Source: Whitmania pigra
Taxonomy: Eukaryota; Annelida; Clitellata; Hirudinida; Haemopidae
Assembly: GCA_021613335.1 (NCBI GenBank)
Contig: JAJTWR010000044.1
Location: forward strand, 353,501 to 417,500
Length of the DNA: 64,000 nt
Direction of reading: 5' to 3'
The notes below the pieces were generated by a model. The model saw only the letters and a list, made by a program, of their open reading frames with translations. It was not told the DNA's origin and ran no database searches. Below, in pieces: positions 37,100 to 47,446 of this stretch. Made by a program: the position numbers and the translations under genes. Each line of letters starts with the position of its first letter. The stretch's first letter is position 1.

Positions 37100-39010
37100 A
37101 TCGAACGCCATGCTTTGCACCTCATTCGTCTTCATCTTTTATCAAACAGTAACTATTCTAGCTACAGCTTCTCTGCTTATCGCTGCGGCCATTCCACGGA
37201 GACCGCACGTCTCCATACCATAGACGGCGTCACTTCAGCCAGCATGAACGGATGCACAATGCTGGTTACTTTTGACTTATCAGTAGCTTTCGACACCGTC
37301 GATCACAGCATCCTGTTCCGTCGCCTCGCCATCAGGGACTCAGCTCTTTTGTGTCTGAAGCAGTGATGGGTAGTTACTAACTATAAGTAGTTAACTACTA
37401 GTTAATAACTACTTTAAAGTAGTTAGGAAGTAGTTAATAACTACTCTTAAAAAAGTAGTTAAAAAATAGTAGTTAACTACTAGTATTATTAACTACAAAT
37501 AGTTAACTACTTTTTAACTACTTTTAAAAAAAAAATTAAAATAAAATGAAGAAAAATAATTTTTTTCCAAAAGCCTTACATCGTTAACAATCACCACCTC
37601 TGCGGACAATGCAATGCGGCTCAAAACAGTGAATATGATGATTTATATGACTATGTGGAAAGTGTACCAAACTCTTGTGATAATGTGTTAGCTGAACAGC
37701 TTAATGATTATTTATCAAACTCCGCAAGAAATGTACAAACTCTACTTAATTATCCAACTGTTTGTGCTGCATTCATCAAACTTAGTTCAACATTACCAAG
37801 TTCGGCAGCAGTTGAAAGACTTTTTAGTGTAGCAGGGAAGGTTTTATGTAACAGACGATGTAAATTATCGGATAATCATGTTGACATGATGATTTTTTTA
37901 AGAGATCGACTGAAACATCCACTGAATACTTCTGTTTTTGATCAATTTGGATAATAAAATTTTGTTGAAAATGTTACACTAGTGTAAATAAATATGCTAA
38001 TAATTATGTCTTGTTCAATAGTCCAGAAAATTAATTTTATCAAATGTCAACGGAAAAGTAGTTAAAAAGTAGTTAACTACTATGCAAGTAGTTAAGGAGT
38101 AGTTACTAACTACTTATTTAAAAAGTAGTTAAAAATAGTTACTAACTACTTTTTTATAAATGCAGTTAACTACAGTAGTTAACTACTTTTTAAGTAGTTA
38201 AAGCCCATCATTGGTCTGAAGTCGTACCTCAGCGACAGGAAACAATTCGTCAAGCTTGACGAGAGCTCAACTGAGCTCTTTTTTCTTGACGTTAGTGTTC
38301 CCAAAGGGTCAGTCTTTGGGCTTATCCTCTTCACAACTTACAACTCCGCAATCGGCGACTTGATATCTGACTTCGGATCTAGCTACCATCTGTATGCTGA
38401 CGACACCAGCATTCATGTACCCGTCTCATCAACCAGCACCATAGCAGATCTACAAAAGGCTGATGAATGTATCCAGAGGATTCAAGATTCTCGTAAACCA
38501 GCTGCAGCTTAACCCGTTCAAATTCGAAGCCATGATGTTAGGTACCCGTCGTTTCCTATAGAGACTCAGCGTCGCCTCTGTTCGTCTCGCCAACACCAGC
38601 ATTGAGCTATCCAGCACCATAAAACTCCTTGGGATTACCCTCGACAGCACCCTCTACCTCGATAGCCATGCAACTATCAATTATGGGCTTTAAGCCACAT
38701 CAGGCACCTTCTTACAGTTGATGTGGCCGCGGCTCTCTGCCGTTTCCTCATCTTGAAAAGGCTCGACTACTGTAACTCCCTTCTAATCAAATATCCTCTG
38801 CTTCTCTCCGGAAACTGCAGAGGACTCAAAATAAAGCAGCTCGACTGATGATCAGATGCGACGCTGAACCAACCGAAGCATTGCGAGTACTGCATTGGCT
38901 TCCAGTCGCTGATAGAAGTTCAAGGTTGCCCTCCTAGCACACAAGGCCCTCGTCACTGGAATGCCACGCTACCTCGCCAGTACCCTCTCCCCGCACTCCC
39001 AATCGAGATA
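37100..39010 (+). pseudogene. CR1/L2-type LINE reverse transcriptase fragment, split by a hAT insertion
   Basis: The left part (37115-37352) reads FSAYRCGHSTETA and LVTFDLSVAFDTVDHSIL. The right part (38222-39005) resumes at the next motif with KSYLSDRKQF, SYHLYADDTSIH, LKRLDYCNSLL and LHWLPV. These are reverse-transcriptase motifs in order, including the YADD catalytic box. Stops and frameshifts are frequent in the right half. A hAT element occupies 37361-38213. Confidence 0.88.
37361..38213 (+). mobile_element. hAT element nested in the LINE
   Basis: The 853-bp element begins CAGTGATGGG and ends CCCATCATTG. It is flanked by a perfect 8-bp duplication, gtctgaag (37353-37360 and 38214-38221). 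Both subterminal regions are dense in repeated TAGTTAACTAC words. The open frame at 37655-37954 carries only the C-terminal hAT dimerisation region (LPSSAAVERLFSVAGKVLC). The N-terminal and catalytic parts are absent, so it is non-autonomous. Confidence 0.94.
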
Positions 39011-40609
39011 ATGAATTAACTCGTTTTTTCCCACTTTGTATTATTACTAAGGCACCATCTTTTCGATTAGCACCTTTCCCCACATGTTCTCTTCCAAAAA
39101 GAACACAATGTTTACCAAAAAAACCTTCTTTTTTTGTTAGTATAAGAAAGCCATAAAAATCTATCTAGCCAATGCATCTGAAATTTAAGACGACGTTCAG
39201 GCTGAACAGGAAATTTCCTATTCTTGATCATTTACTGGTGTTGCTACATAATTTCCAATATCGTAATCAGCTGTAGTCTGGCTAAAGGCTGGTTATCGCA
39301 ACCCCATAACAAAACAGCAACATCTATGTCTATTCATATTTTTGATACCTGATGATCGTCAGTTTTCTTCTTGAGACACGAATAATTTTGCACTATTAAA
39401 ATAGGTCTTTAAATTACTTTGTTTATATATTTTCACTATAGCTACGAAGAGTACCATTGTCGTGCGTAAACTGATTTTACGTCTAAACGAACACTAAAAC
39501 AACGTGAGCGAAAGTCCCTGCATGGACGATCGAGCAATAAAGATGTTTTTAAGATATTACGATTGTATATGAAACAGCAAAATTTACAATTACAATTTTT
39601 TAGTTTTAAATATTTTGGGGGTTTGAAGCCACTTAATTATGCCCTTTTATGTCGCACATGATACCTATCATTGATAGGTCCAAGGACAAGGCAGCGACGC
39701 AATTTGGGTCTGCCTCAGTGCAGTTTGGTGGTGAAGGCCTTTGCCCTCCCTAATCCCTATCAAGCAAAAAATGGTTTCCATTCTGACTACGCCTAAATCC
39801 GACAATACCAATAATCAGTACTATCTATAATATCCAACCGAGATTCAGGCGGGTTATGCGAAACGACAATTTATATGCAACATTAGAACAATTTTTAATT
39901 TTCTTACGACCACGCTATGATTATATTTATAACTAATTTCATAGTATTTTGCAAAAGATTGTTAGGACAGAAATTTATTGCAATGCTTTGTTAACATCGC
40001 AGTAATGGTAACGAGACGCAAAAAGTATAGGTACTGGTCATATTTTTGATCAAGAGTATCGCCGATACTTTTTTTGGGAGCTACTCTATACCAATACTGT
40101 TCATCCAATTCATAACGTTCATCCAATCCCAATCACTTCTGGAAGTATTTTTTGAAATGAGTGTTGGTTTTGCCTTTTAACAATACAATCCTGAGCTCAA
40201 GTTAATCAAAGACAGAATAGGACGAACAATCCTTGCACAACTCACAACGCACAACTGTTGGCTAATCTGTGAAATACATATTGTGGGCCACATGCCTCGT
40301 CGAATGCCGTGAACATTTCCCAAGTTTATTGTTTTAAAAAATGTGAAAAAAAAAACTTGAAAATAACTACGTAAACTTAGATTAAAACAAGATCAAGCAG
40401 TAGCAGTAGTTAATACATTTTGCAAATCTTACGAATATAAAATTTTTTAAATATTTGTGACTTCAATCGGTGGCACGCATATGGCCGGTAAGCTAAAGCT
40501 ACGTGAACAGAGAGGGTTGCAGCTAGGTGTATTTCAACATAGCCTGCGTCGAATGAACGTGTGCGGTTCTTGACATTTGAATTTATTGAGCAAGTTATCT
40601 GCTCTCGGA
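39011..40609. other. Spacer, no gene recognised
   Basis: Mixed AT-rich sequence. A segment at about 39640-39780 has a higher GC content and repeat-like texture, but I cannot assign it to a family. Confidence 0.4.
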
Positions 40610-41925
40610 ATGGATTATTTTTATGTGGTAGAGTTTTTCAAGGACAGGACAATCGAGGCTGTTCCTGAATCGTGGTTAGAGATAGAAGATGAAGTAAAGT
40701 GTTGGTGGCCTCCAGTTACAGGATGGAAATTGATAGAATTTATAAAATCAAATAAGACGCCCGCTAGAGATTGGAAACAATTTATTGTCACAATCAGAGG
40801 GAAATGTAGTATGTATTCTTTTTTTGTCCTGTGGAAAACATACCAAGAAGCATTTACATAATTTTCAGTTTTACTATCATCTAGCAACATATGAAAAAGC
40901 TAATGCCAAAGTGGATAAAGCACTTATTGTGTCTGATTCTTCAGAATTTGAAGAAAATGAAATGTCCTGTCAGGCCAATATTCATACATTTGAAAGGATG
41001 TCGACATCAGCAATGAGTTAGCTATCCATGATATATTCTTATTATTCATTTGTGAGACTAAATATAATTAAGCATCTATTTCAGTACCTTTAGGTTCAGC
41101 CAAATTGCATAATCAATCAACAACAACAGCCGATGGTTTTGAAATGATATTGAAAAGGTTGAATGCCATTGAGAAAAAGGTTGATTACTTAATGAAACTG
41201 GATAATAAGCCACATAGAGATGAAAATGTTGAAATAGGTAGGTAATAAATTTTGACATGATGTAATTATTTCAAATATTTATAAATGTTAATCAACATTT
41301 TGATCTGATTTAATTACTTCAACCATTGGTAGCTATACCAGAACAAATCATAATTCCTGTGGACAATGAAGAAAAATGGGCTAATTTAGAGAAATGGCTT
41401 GTTTATGATGACATTAGGAGGCAAATGGTTACTCATTGACTTTAAATAATTATTAAATAGCTGATAATTTACTTGGAATTTCTATATTTAAATAGATTTT
41501 ATTTTTCTATTGTTACAAGATGCTAATTGATAATCAACAGACCATATACCTAAAGTCTTGTTCAAGAGACTCTTTGACAAGGACAGTATGTTCAGTCATG
41601 ACATTACTTATCAGTAATGCCTTTGCCAAGGAATTTAATTGGATTGGAGCAAATTCCAAAAGAAGTTTCAAGTCATCTTCACTATTGAAAGTTGTATGTG
41701 GTAAGTATTTGACTGCTCTATGTTACCCTATGCCAAAAGATTTAATATGAGTTGGCATAATTTATCTAAACAGATTCTATTCTACAAAGCGGAGTGGAAT
41801 CATCAAAAGTTAAGATAGAAGAAAAGATACGTTGCTGGATCAGGCAAGCCACTGACAGAGATGGGGGTAGAAAAAAAAGAATCAAAATTACTGATAATGA
41901 GTGGAAATGTGGTTCTGCTCCATAA
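40610..41925 (+). CDS. DUF4806-domain protein
   Basis: Proposed exons are 40610 to about 40808-40825, 40869-41016, 41085-41237, 41333-41427, 41520-41700 and 41774-41925. All junctions after the first keep phase. The N-terminus (YFYVVEFFKDRTIEAVPESW, then CWWPP) matches the WPP-type start seen in many invertebrate DUF4806 proteins. A charged coiled coil follows (MILKRLNAIEKKVDYLMKLD). The C-terminal DUF4806 part has LEKWLVYDDIRRQM, ISNAFAKEFNWIGANSKRSF and the tail RQATDRDGGRKKR. Such genes are often multicopy and associated with transposons, and the function is unknown. The first junction works only with a weak donor and a 43-bp intron, so exon 1 may be mis-drawn or the gene broken. Confidence 0.7.
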
Positions 41926-42275
41926 GATTAATGTTGCAATATGTTAACTTAGAAATTTAGTATTTAAATAAAATAAATTATTAAAAGAAAAACTGTTGTT
42001 GAAAGTGAAAGGTCAAGATCAATTTCCAATTTGGACACCTTGGCCAAACCATGACTATTTAGACAAAAATCATTATGTGTGATATAGACACCATTTCTTT
42101 TTTGATGGATTTCTTGAAGTAATATCAGGTTTATTTCTACTTTTTCATCTTTCAACATACTGGTCAACTCGACTCTCGTGCAGCTCTTCTACACCATCTT
42201 TGGTATCCAGCCATCTTGATTTTGAATCTATTACATTCTAATCTTATTGTAAACCAAAGTTTTAGGACTTTTAAG

Positions 42276-42624
42276 ACGAAGGTGATAACTGCCCCTGCTC
42301 TAGCCCCTTTTTAGGGCTTTTTTGTAAAAAAAATTAAAAAATCTGGAACTATTTTTAATTAATATAGATATTTTTCAGGAGAATTCAAATATGTAACTGA
42401 GTTGACTAGCGCACTCAGGGATCTACCTTTAAAAAAATCTTCAAAGTTTTCAAGCATTAATTAAAAATAGTTTGTTTTTTTTTGAATACTCATCCCTGGC
42501 ACTTTGATCTGTCTTCTATTTTTTAAAACAATCCGCACATTTTTATCTCTATCGGTTGATTTTTAATCGCCTTTACAAAAATGCCCTAAAAAGGGGCTAG
42601 AACAGGGGCAGTTATCACCTTCGT
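42276..42624. mobile_element. 349-bp MITE with ~50-bp inverted ends
   Basis: Both ends carry ACGAAGGTGATAACTG, followed by GCCCCT, CTAGCCCCTTTTTAGGGC and a T-rich stretch, in inverted orientation. A perfect 8-bp duplication, cttttaag (42268-42275 and 42625-42632), flanks it, consistent with the hAT class. There is no coding capacity. Confidence 0.9.
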
Positions 42625-42789
42625 CTTTTAAGGACCTTCCATTCACTTTTTTAGGATCGGAATTTTATATAAAAAATATTGGCATTTATATTGGTACAAA
42701 GATTAGTACATATTCTTGTTTTATAATTTAGATGTATAATATAAAAATAACATTTACATAGTAAATACCAAGCAGATACGTCTGGTCGA

Positions 42790-43430
42790 GAGTCTAGACT
42801 CTAGAGCAGTACTGGAGATCAGTGCTGAAACAAGTAGTTAGTGTCATTAAATTTATTGCCAGGCGTGCCTTAGCATTGAGAGGTGACAATGGTTGTAACC
42901 TACCTAGTAATGGAAACTTTTTGGGTATTCTTGAACTCGACGCCCTATGACTTTCTTGAACAGCATATCGAAACTCAAGCGGCAAGGGAAACACAAAACT
43001 ATCTCTTATCTACAATAATGGAAGAGCTAATCAGTTTAATGTGTGAACAAGTTCTTGGAGAAGTCATTTCTCGAGTTAAGAAATAAAAGTACTACTCCAT
43101 CTCTTTAAATTCTACACCCGAAGCAGCCCACATTGACAAACTGACCCTTGTATTGAGATGCATGAAGAAAGATGGCCCAGTGAGTTACGTTTTGTAACAT
43201 TCATGGCAAACAAAGGCCATGGCGCTCAAAAGATGTTCAAAGCCTTGATGGAATTTCTGAAGATACATGACCTAGACCTGTCGAGGAAACTGTCGCGGGC
43301 AAAGCTACGACAATGCATCTGCAACGAGTGGCAAGTACATTTGCATCGAGTCAGTTGTAATGCGTTAATTGACACCATCAGCGATTTTACCAATTGGAAA
43401 TCTAGTAAACTATCTGGACTGTAATTATAG
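42790..43430 (+). pseudogene. ZMYM1/DUF4371-type hAT transposase fragment
   Basis: Shifting frames read ALRGDNGCNLPSNGNFLGIL, YLLSTIMEELISLMCEQVLG and YYSISLNSTPEAAHIDKLTL. After frameshifts come FVTFMANKGHGAQKMF and CRGQSYDNASATSGKY. This is the DUF4371 portion common to ZMYM1-like transposon proteins, with the invariant RGQSYDNAS motif. At least two frameshifts make it non-functional. No termini were found. Confidence 0.85.
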
Positions 43431-44160
43431 CTGTTATAACTTCATTCATTCTCTGGTTTTGGTTATATTATAATTTTATCTTTAATTGAAAATTAAATTA
43501 TAACTGTAAATAAATTTGGCAAGTATAACTCGTGTTCGAAGTATTTATATATTAGGTTACTAGTATGTGATGTGGCATGTACAGTAAGGGGAATTGGAAA
43601 GGTGCCCCCCTTCCAAGAGGACCCAGGGCCATCCACTGGCTTAATCCATTTAAATTTAGTTTAGAAACTGATAAACTAATATATTACTAAACATAAAGGT
43701 GTAAGTCTTAATTAGTATTGGGTAGGCAAACAATTCTTGAACTGGCACAGCTACTAAAATTTTCAATTAAAATAAATTAGATTTAATTAATTTTGTTGTA
43801 TTTTCCAAATCAAAGACAGCACCAGGGCCACCCCTTCTTCCTAAATCTGCCTCTGAATAAAGTATCTTTATTCTTACAAAATTGGTTATGTTAAACAATA
43901 AATCAATAAAATCTTTATAAACCTCTCAAGTGGATTAAGTGCCTAGAAATACATATATGTATATATGTGTAGGAATTGTAAATCTCCAACTTAAAACATG
44001 AATTATTTAATTTTTAATAATAGAAATTCTAAATTTTTAGATTCTTTAATAAAATCACAATCTCACATTGTATGAATTGTTTAATCTTTAATAATAGTAA
44101 TTTAAAATTTTTGAGTTCTTTAATAAAACTCACAATAATAAATAATAATGAATGATAATT
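43431..44160. other. AT-rich spacer, no gene recognised
   Basis: It contains two similar 'aattgtttaatctttaataatag' segments (43990-44110) that suggest a local duplication, and otherwise nothing recognisable. Confidence 0.4.
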
Positions 44161-44162
44161 AA

Positions 44163-44955
44163 TTTATAAAGCGCCATATTTTTTTCTTTTTTTTTGGTTG
44201 TTTGTTTTCGCGATTGTGTTAGTGGTCCAATTGGGCCCTTCAATTGCATCTTATAAATAAATAAAATAAAAAATAAATAAAATATGCATAGCGTCAGAGG
44301 CGCCTGGTGTCTTTGCTGTCCCATGAAGTCCTGAAGAGGTGGGTCTTCAGATGGCACTTGAAGAGCTCCAGGGATGGCTTGGGAGGGAGTCTTTTCCAGA
44401 GAGCTGGAGAGGCTTACGAGAAGCTTCTGTTTGGATGGAATGATCTACATACTGGTTGGTGAAGTTGAGAGGCTAACGATGAGCGAAGACCAGGTGTTTG
44501 GTGGCGATCTAGTAGATGATGGCGATAAAGTGGGATGGATGTTGCTAGAGTGTGATAAGTCATGAGGGCAATTTTGAGGGTGATCGATTGGCAACCAGTG
44601 CAATTTCTCCAGTCTGTGCTATTAAGGGTAGGCAAGCTTGTTTTGCAGGGATTGAATTAAAGAAGCAGATGTGCCATAAGGAAGAGAGTTACAATAGTCT
44701 AGGCGAGAGAGAACAAGGCAGCGTGCAAGGGCAGAAGTTATATCAACAGAAAGTAGCGTATGAGATGATTTGGAGGATTTGATAATAGAAGCGGAATGTT
44801 CTTTAAAGGTGAGGTGTGAATCAAAAATAACACTGAGGAGCTTGAGAATAGTAGACAAAGTAAGGAGGGTGCTTATGGAAAAAGGAGGCGACAGAGTTTT
44901 CAGACAAGCAGGTGTGCCAATGAAAATTTTGGATTTCTGAGAATTCAGTTGGAAT
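44163..44955 (-). pseudogene. 3' part of a CR1/L2-type LINE
   Basis: Minus-strand frames read LLSVIFDSHLTFKEH and LARCLVLSRLDYCNSLPYG. A HWLPI/KIALMTYH-type region follows, then LFKCHLKTHLF in the last frame. This is the C-terminal reverse-transcriptase region and tail of a CR1/L2 LINE. Downstream, the short 3' tail contains gcgcctctgacgctatgcat and a ggcgct...aaat end. That tail is shared with the SINEs in this window. Confidence 0.85.
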
Positions 44956-46048
44956 AAATGTCATGGATTTCTTATTGACTTATTTGAAAGTCCTAAGCAT
45001 GTCTGCACTCTTCTCAATGAGTTCCCACTTGGTAGAGGTGCTCTTTTCAGAGTTTCTCTGACCTAGAAATGTCTGCAATGATTATGAAGTTGTGTTGTCA
45101 TCACTGTTATAATAAATAAATAAATATTATATTTTAGTTCAATTCAATTAATTCATTGTCAGTGGAATTGTTATCTAAAGTAACATTATAATCAAGGAAT
45201 AATAAATGAATTGACTTGTTAAACAAATAACGAATGCTAGTAAATTATAAATTAATTTTGAAACCTCAAATGCTATTAAATACATCATCAATAACAAGAG
45301 TTAATAGTTAGTTACTGAGTTAATCATACATACATTTGTATTCTTAAACCACTATAAATAAAAATTATGTTGTGTTATGCTAATCATAATCAAGAGAAAA
45401 AATTGCAAATGAATCATTTGAAATGATAGACATTCGTTCCACCAACTCATCAGTTTGACCAGTTTGGATTTCATCTGTGACTCCAGTTTTGCACCCATGG
45501 ACTCCACATCATTCCTTATCTTCTGAACCATTTTCTCTTTTTGAATGATTCAATGTTTTTCTCCTGCATAAATGGAATGCAACATTTGCCATAAAAATTG
45601 CACTCCTTCCGGTTCAATAAAATCAACTAAAGTAACAAATTCCAACTTGTACCAATAAGGATTTCTTTCAGCAAACACGTCAAATTATTTCAAATAAAAC
45701 AATCGAAACCTCTAAGAATATACTCTTTCTCCGCGAAGAAACGATTACTCTGTAGGAGCTACTATAAGCAGTGGTTAAGCAAGGTCTCAAACACTCGCTA
45801 CAGGTTGTACGAATGGCTACCAGCGAAGAACAATTTAAAATTTTAAAAGATTCCATATCTAGTTCAAAGAAAAATCTTTGATAGAAGTTGAGATAATTGT
45901 CAGTTATTTCTTATAGTATTTAAGGTATTACATTTAAGTTAAAAAATCATTACTGTGATTATGCAGAATAATGGCTGTTAATATGAAGCTTAAAATTTAA
46001 ATACATTTAAGTACACGAGCGAAAGGGTAATAAGAGTTTTGTAAATTT
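44956..46048. other. Spacer with a possible coding remnant
   Basis: On the minus strand at about 45560-45690 an open stretch reads AERNPYWYKLEFVTLVDF and continues to EGVQFLWQMLHSIYAGE before a stop. It looks protein-like but I cannot assign it. Nearby, 45440-45540 reads KIRNDVESMGAKLESQMKSK in a coiled-coil style. These could be exons of one unrecognised gene or mobile-element debris. Confidence 0.35.
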
Positions 46049-46340
46049 CCCAGCAAACACCGCCAGGTGGGGACCGTGCGGTCTGAAGGCGGGTTGCCCA
46101 GTTTGCCCAGTTCAGCGGGTTACGTCCGGGCAAAGTCTCGGGATAGGTACGGGACCCGTAGGGGAAAGAAACTCATTAATATGCCAAAGAGCCCACAAGG
46201 GTCCCGAGCATAGCCCAGTGGCTTATCCCCGCCGGAAAATAATGTGTATATGTATAAAATAAATTTTATTCATAATTAATGATATTATTTTTTTTCCCGC
46301 GTGGGACCCGGTCGGGTCCCGATTTCTTGTGCTTGCTGGG
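46049..46340. mobile_element. GC-rich inverted-repeat element (MITE-like)
   Basis: It begins cccagcaaac and ends tgcttgctggg. The sequence is strikingly GC-rich against its surroundings and contains internal inverted gggacccg/cgggtccc words. No exact target duplication was found, so the ends are provisional. Confidence 0.5.
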
Positions 46341-47446
46341 TTGAATTTGCAAATTTCTTGATTGCCACGAGAAGTTGAACCAGACCAACTATAATTAAGG
46401 GAATTAAAATGAAATTTTAGATAAACTTATTATCGCTTATTAAGTGATTTGTATTTGTAGGTGCCTCTGGAATGCGCGATTAGTTCAAAAAATCAGACAT
46501 TTTGTTCAGTAGTCAAAACCAGCGCTCTCCACGCGTCGATGATCGTCAATGATCTTTGAAATTAATATGTTATTGATGGAGATAGCGCAAACTTGTCCAC
46601 AATTCTTTTTTGTGAAAATTTGCCTATTTATTAAATTTTTCCCAATTTTCTAAGGCAACAGCCGTTTTTACCAACAATACTTTCATTCATTTTGAATCTA
46701 CGCTATAATACAAGTTTAATTTTGTGGGTATTGTTTTCGAACTAATGTGTTGAGCTCTGGACTAAATTATTTATTTTTCCGATAATAATTATGGATGCAA
46801 AAAAATTGGAGAACACAGATGCAAATTTCTTTAAAAGACAGGGCAAGCGGGACATTTTGCCAAACGAATTAGCTGATTCAATAGTAATATAGATTCATAA
46901 AGGTTTGTCCATTTATCTAGCATAAGCGATCCAGAACTATTAAATGAATATATTTTTAATATGAAATTAATAATGACTTTGAAACAAAAATGACTTTCTG
47001 ATTTTAATTGCGATGCATGAACTTCTGTAGTTTTTAAAATACTCTTAATCTTTAGTGTTTAACACAATTTTATAGTTGCATATCTGGAAAGAAAATCTAG
47101 CGTTAGCAGTTCTTAAAAATTCGTTTTGATTCGTTATTTCTCGCGCGGAAGATTAATCATGGTAATTTGAAATAAATCGAGTGAGAAAAACACTTTTACA
47201 AAAATTTCCATTATTAAAGCAATCATTGTATTGTAATTAATGGTGTGATTTGATAAATTTTTAAAACTCTTTGTAGGTGGCGGTACATTTGCACATCCGG
47301 ACTTTTTTGAAGGCGACTTAGTCTGGACAAACATTGGTTTACTTTGGATTATCGTGTCGTTTGTTTTAGTATTGGGTCTATAACGTTTTTGGGATTTTGA
47401 CTGTTACATAGAAAAACTACCATTCTAGTTTGATTTACACCTAAGA
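46341..47446. other. Upstream region of the mask-type gene
   Basis: AT-rich, no gene recognised. It presumably holds the promoter and 5' untranslated region of the gene that follows. Confidence 0.4.
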
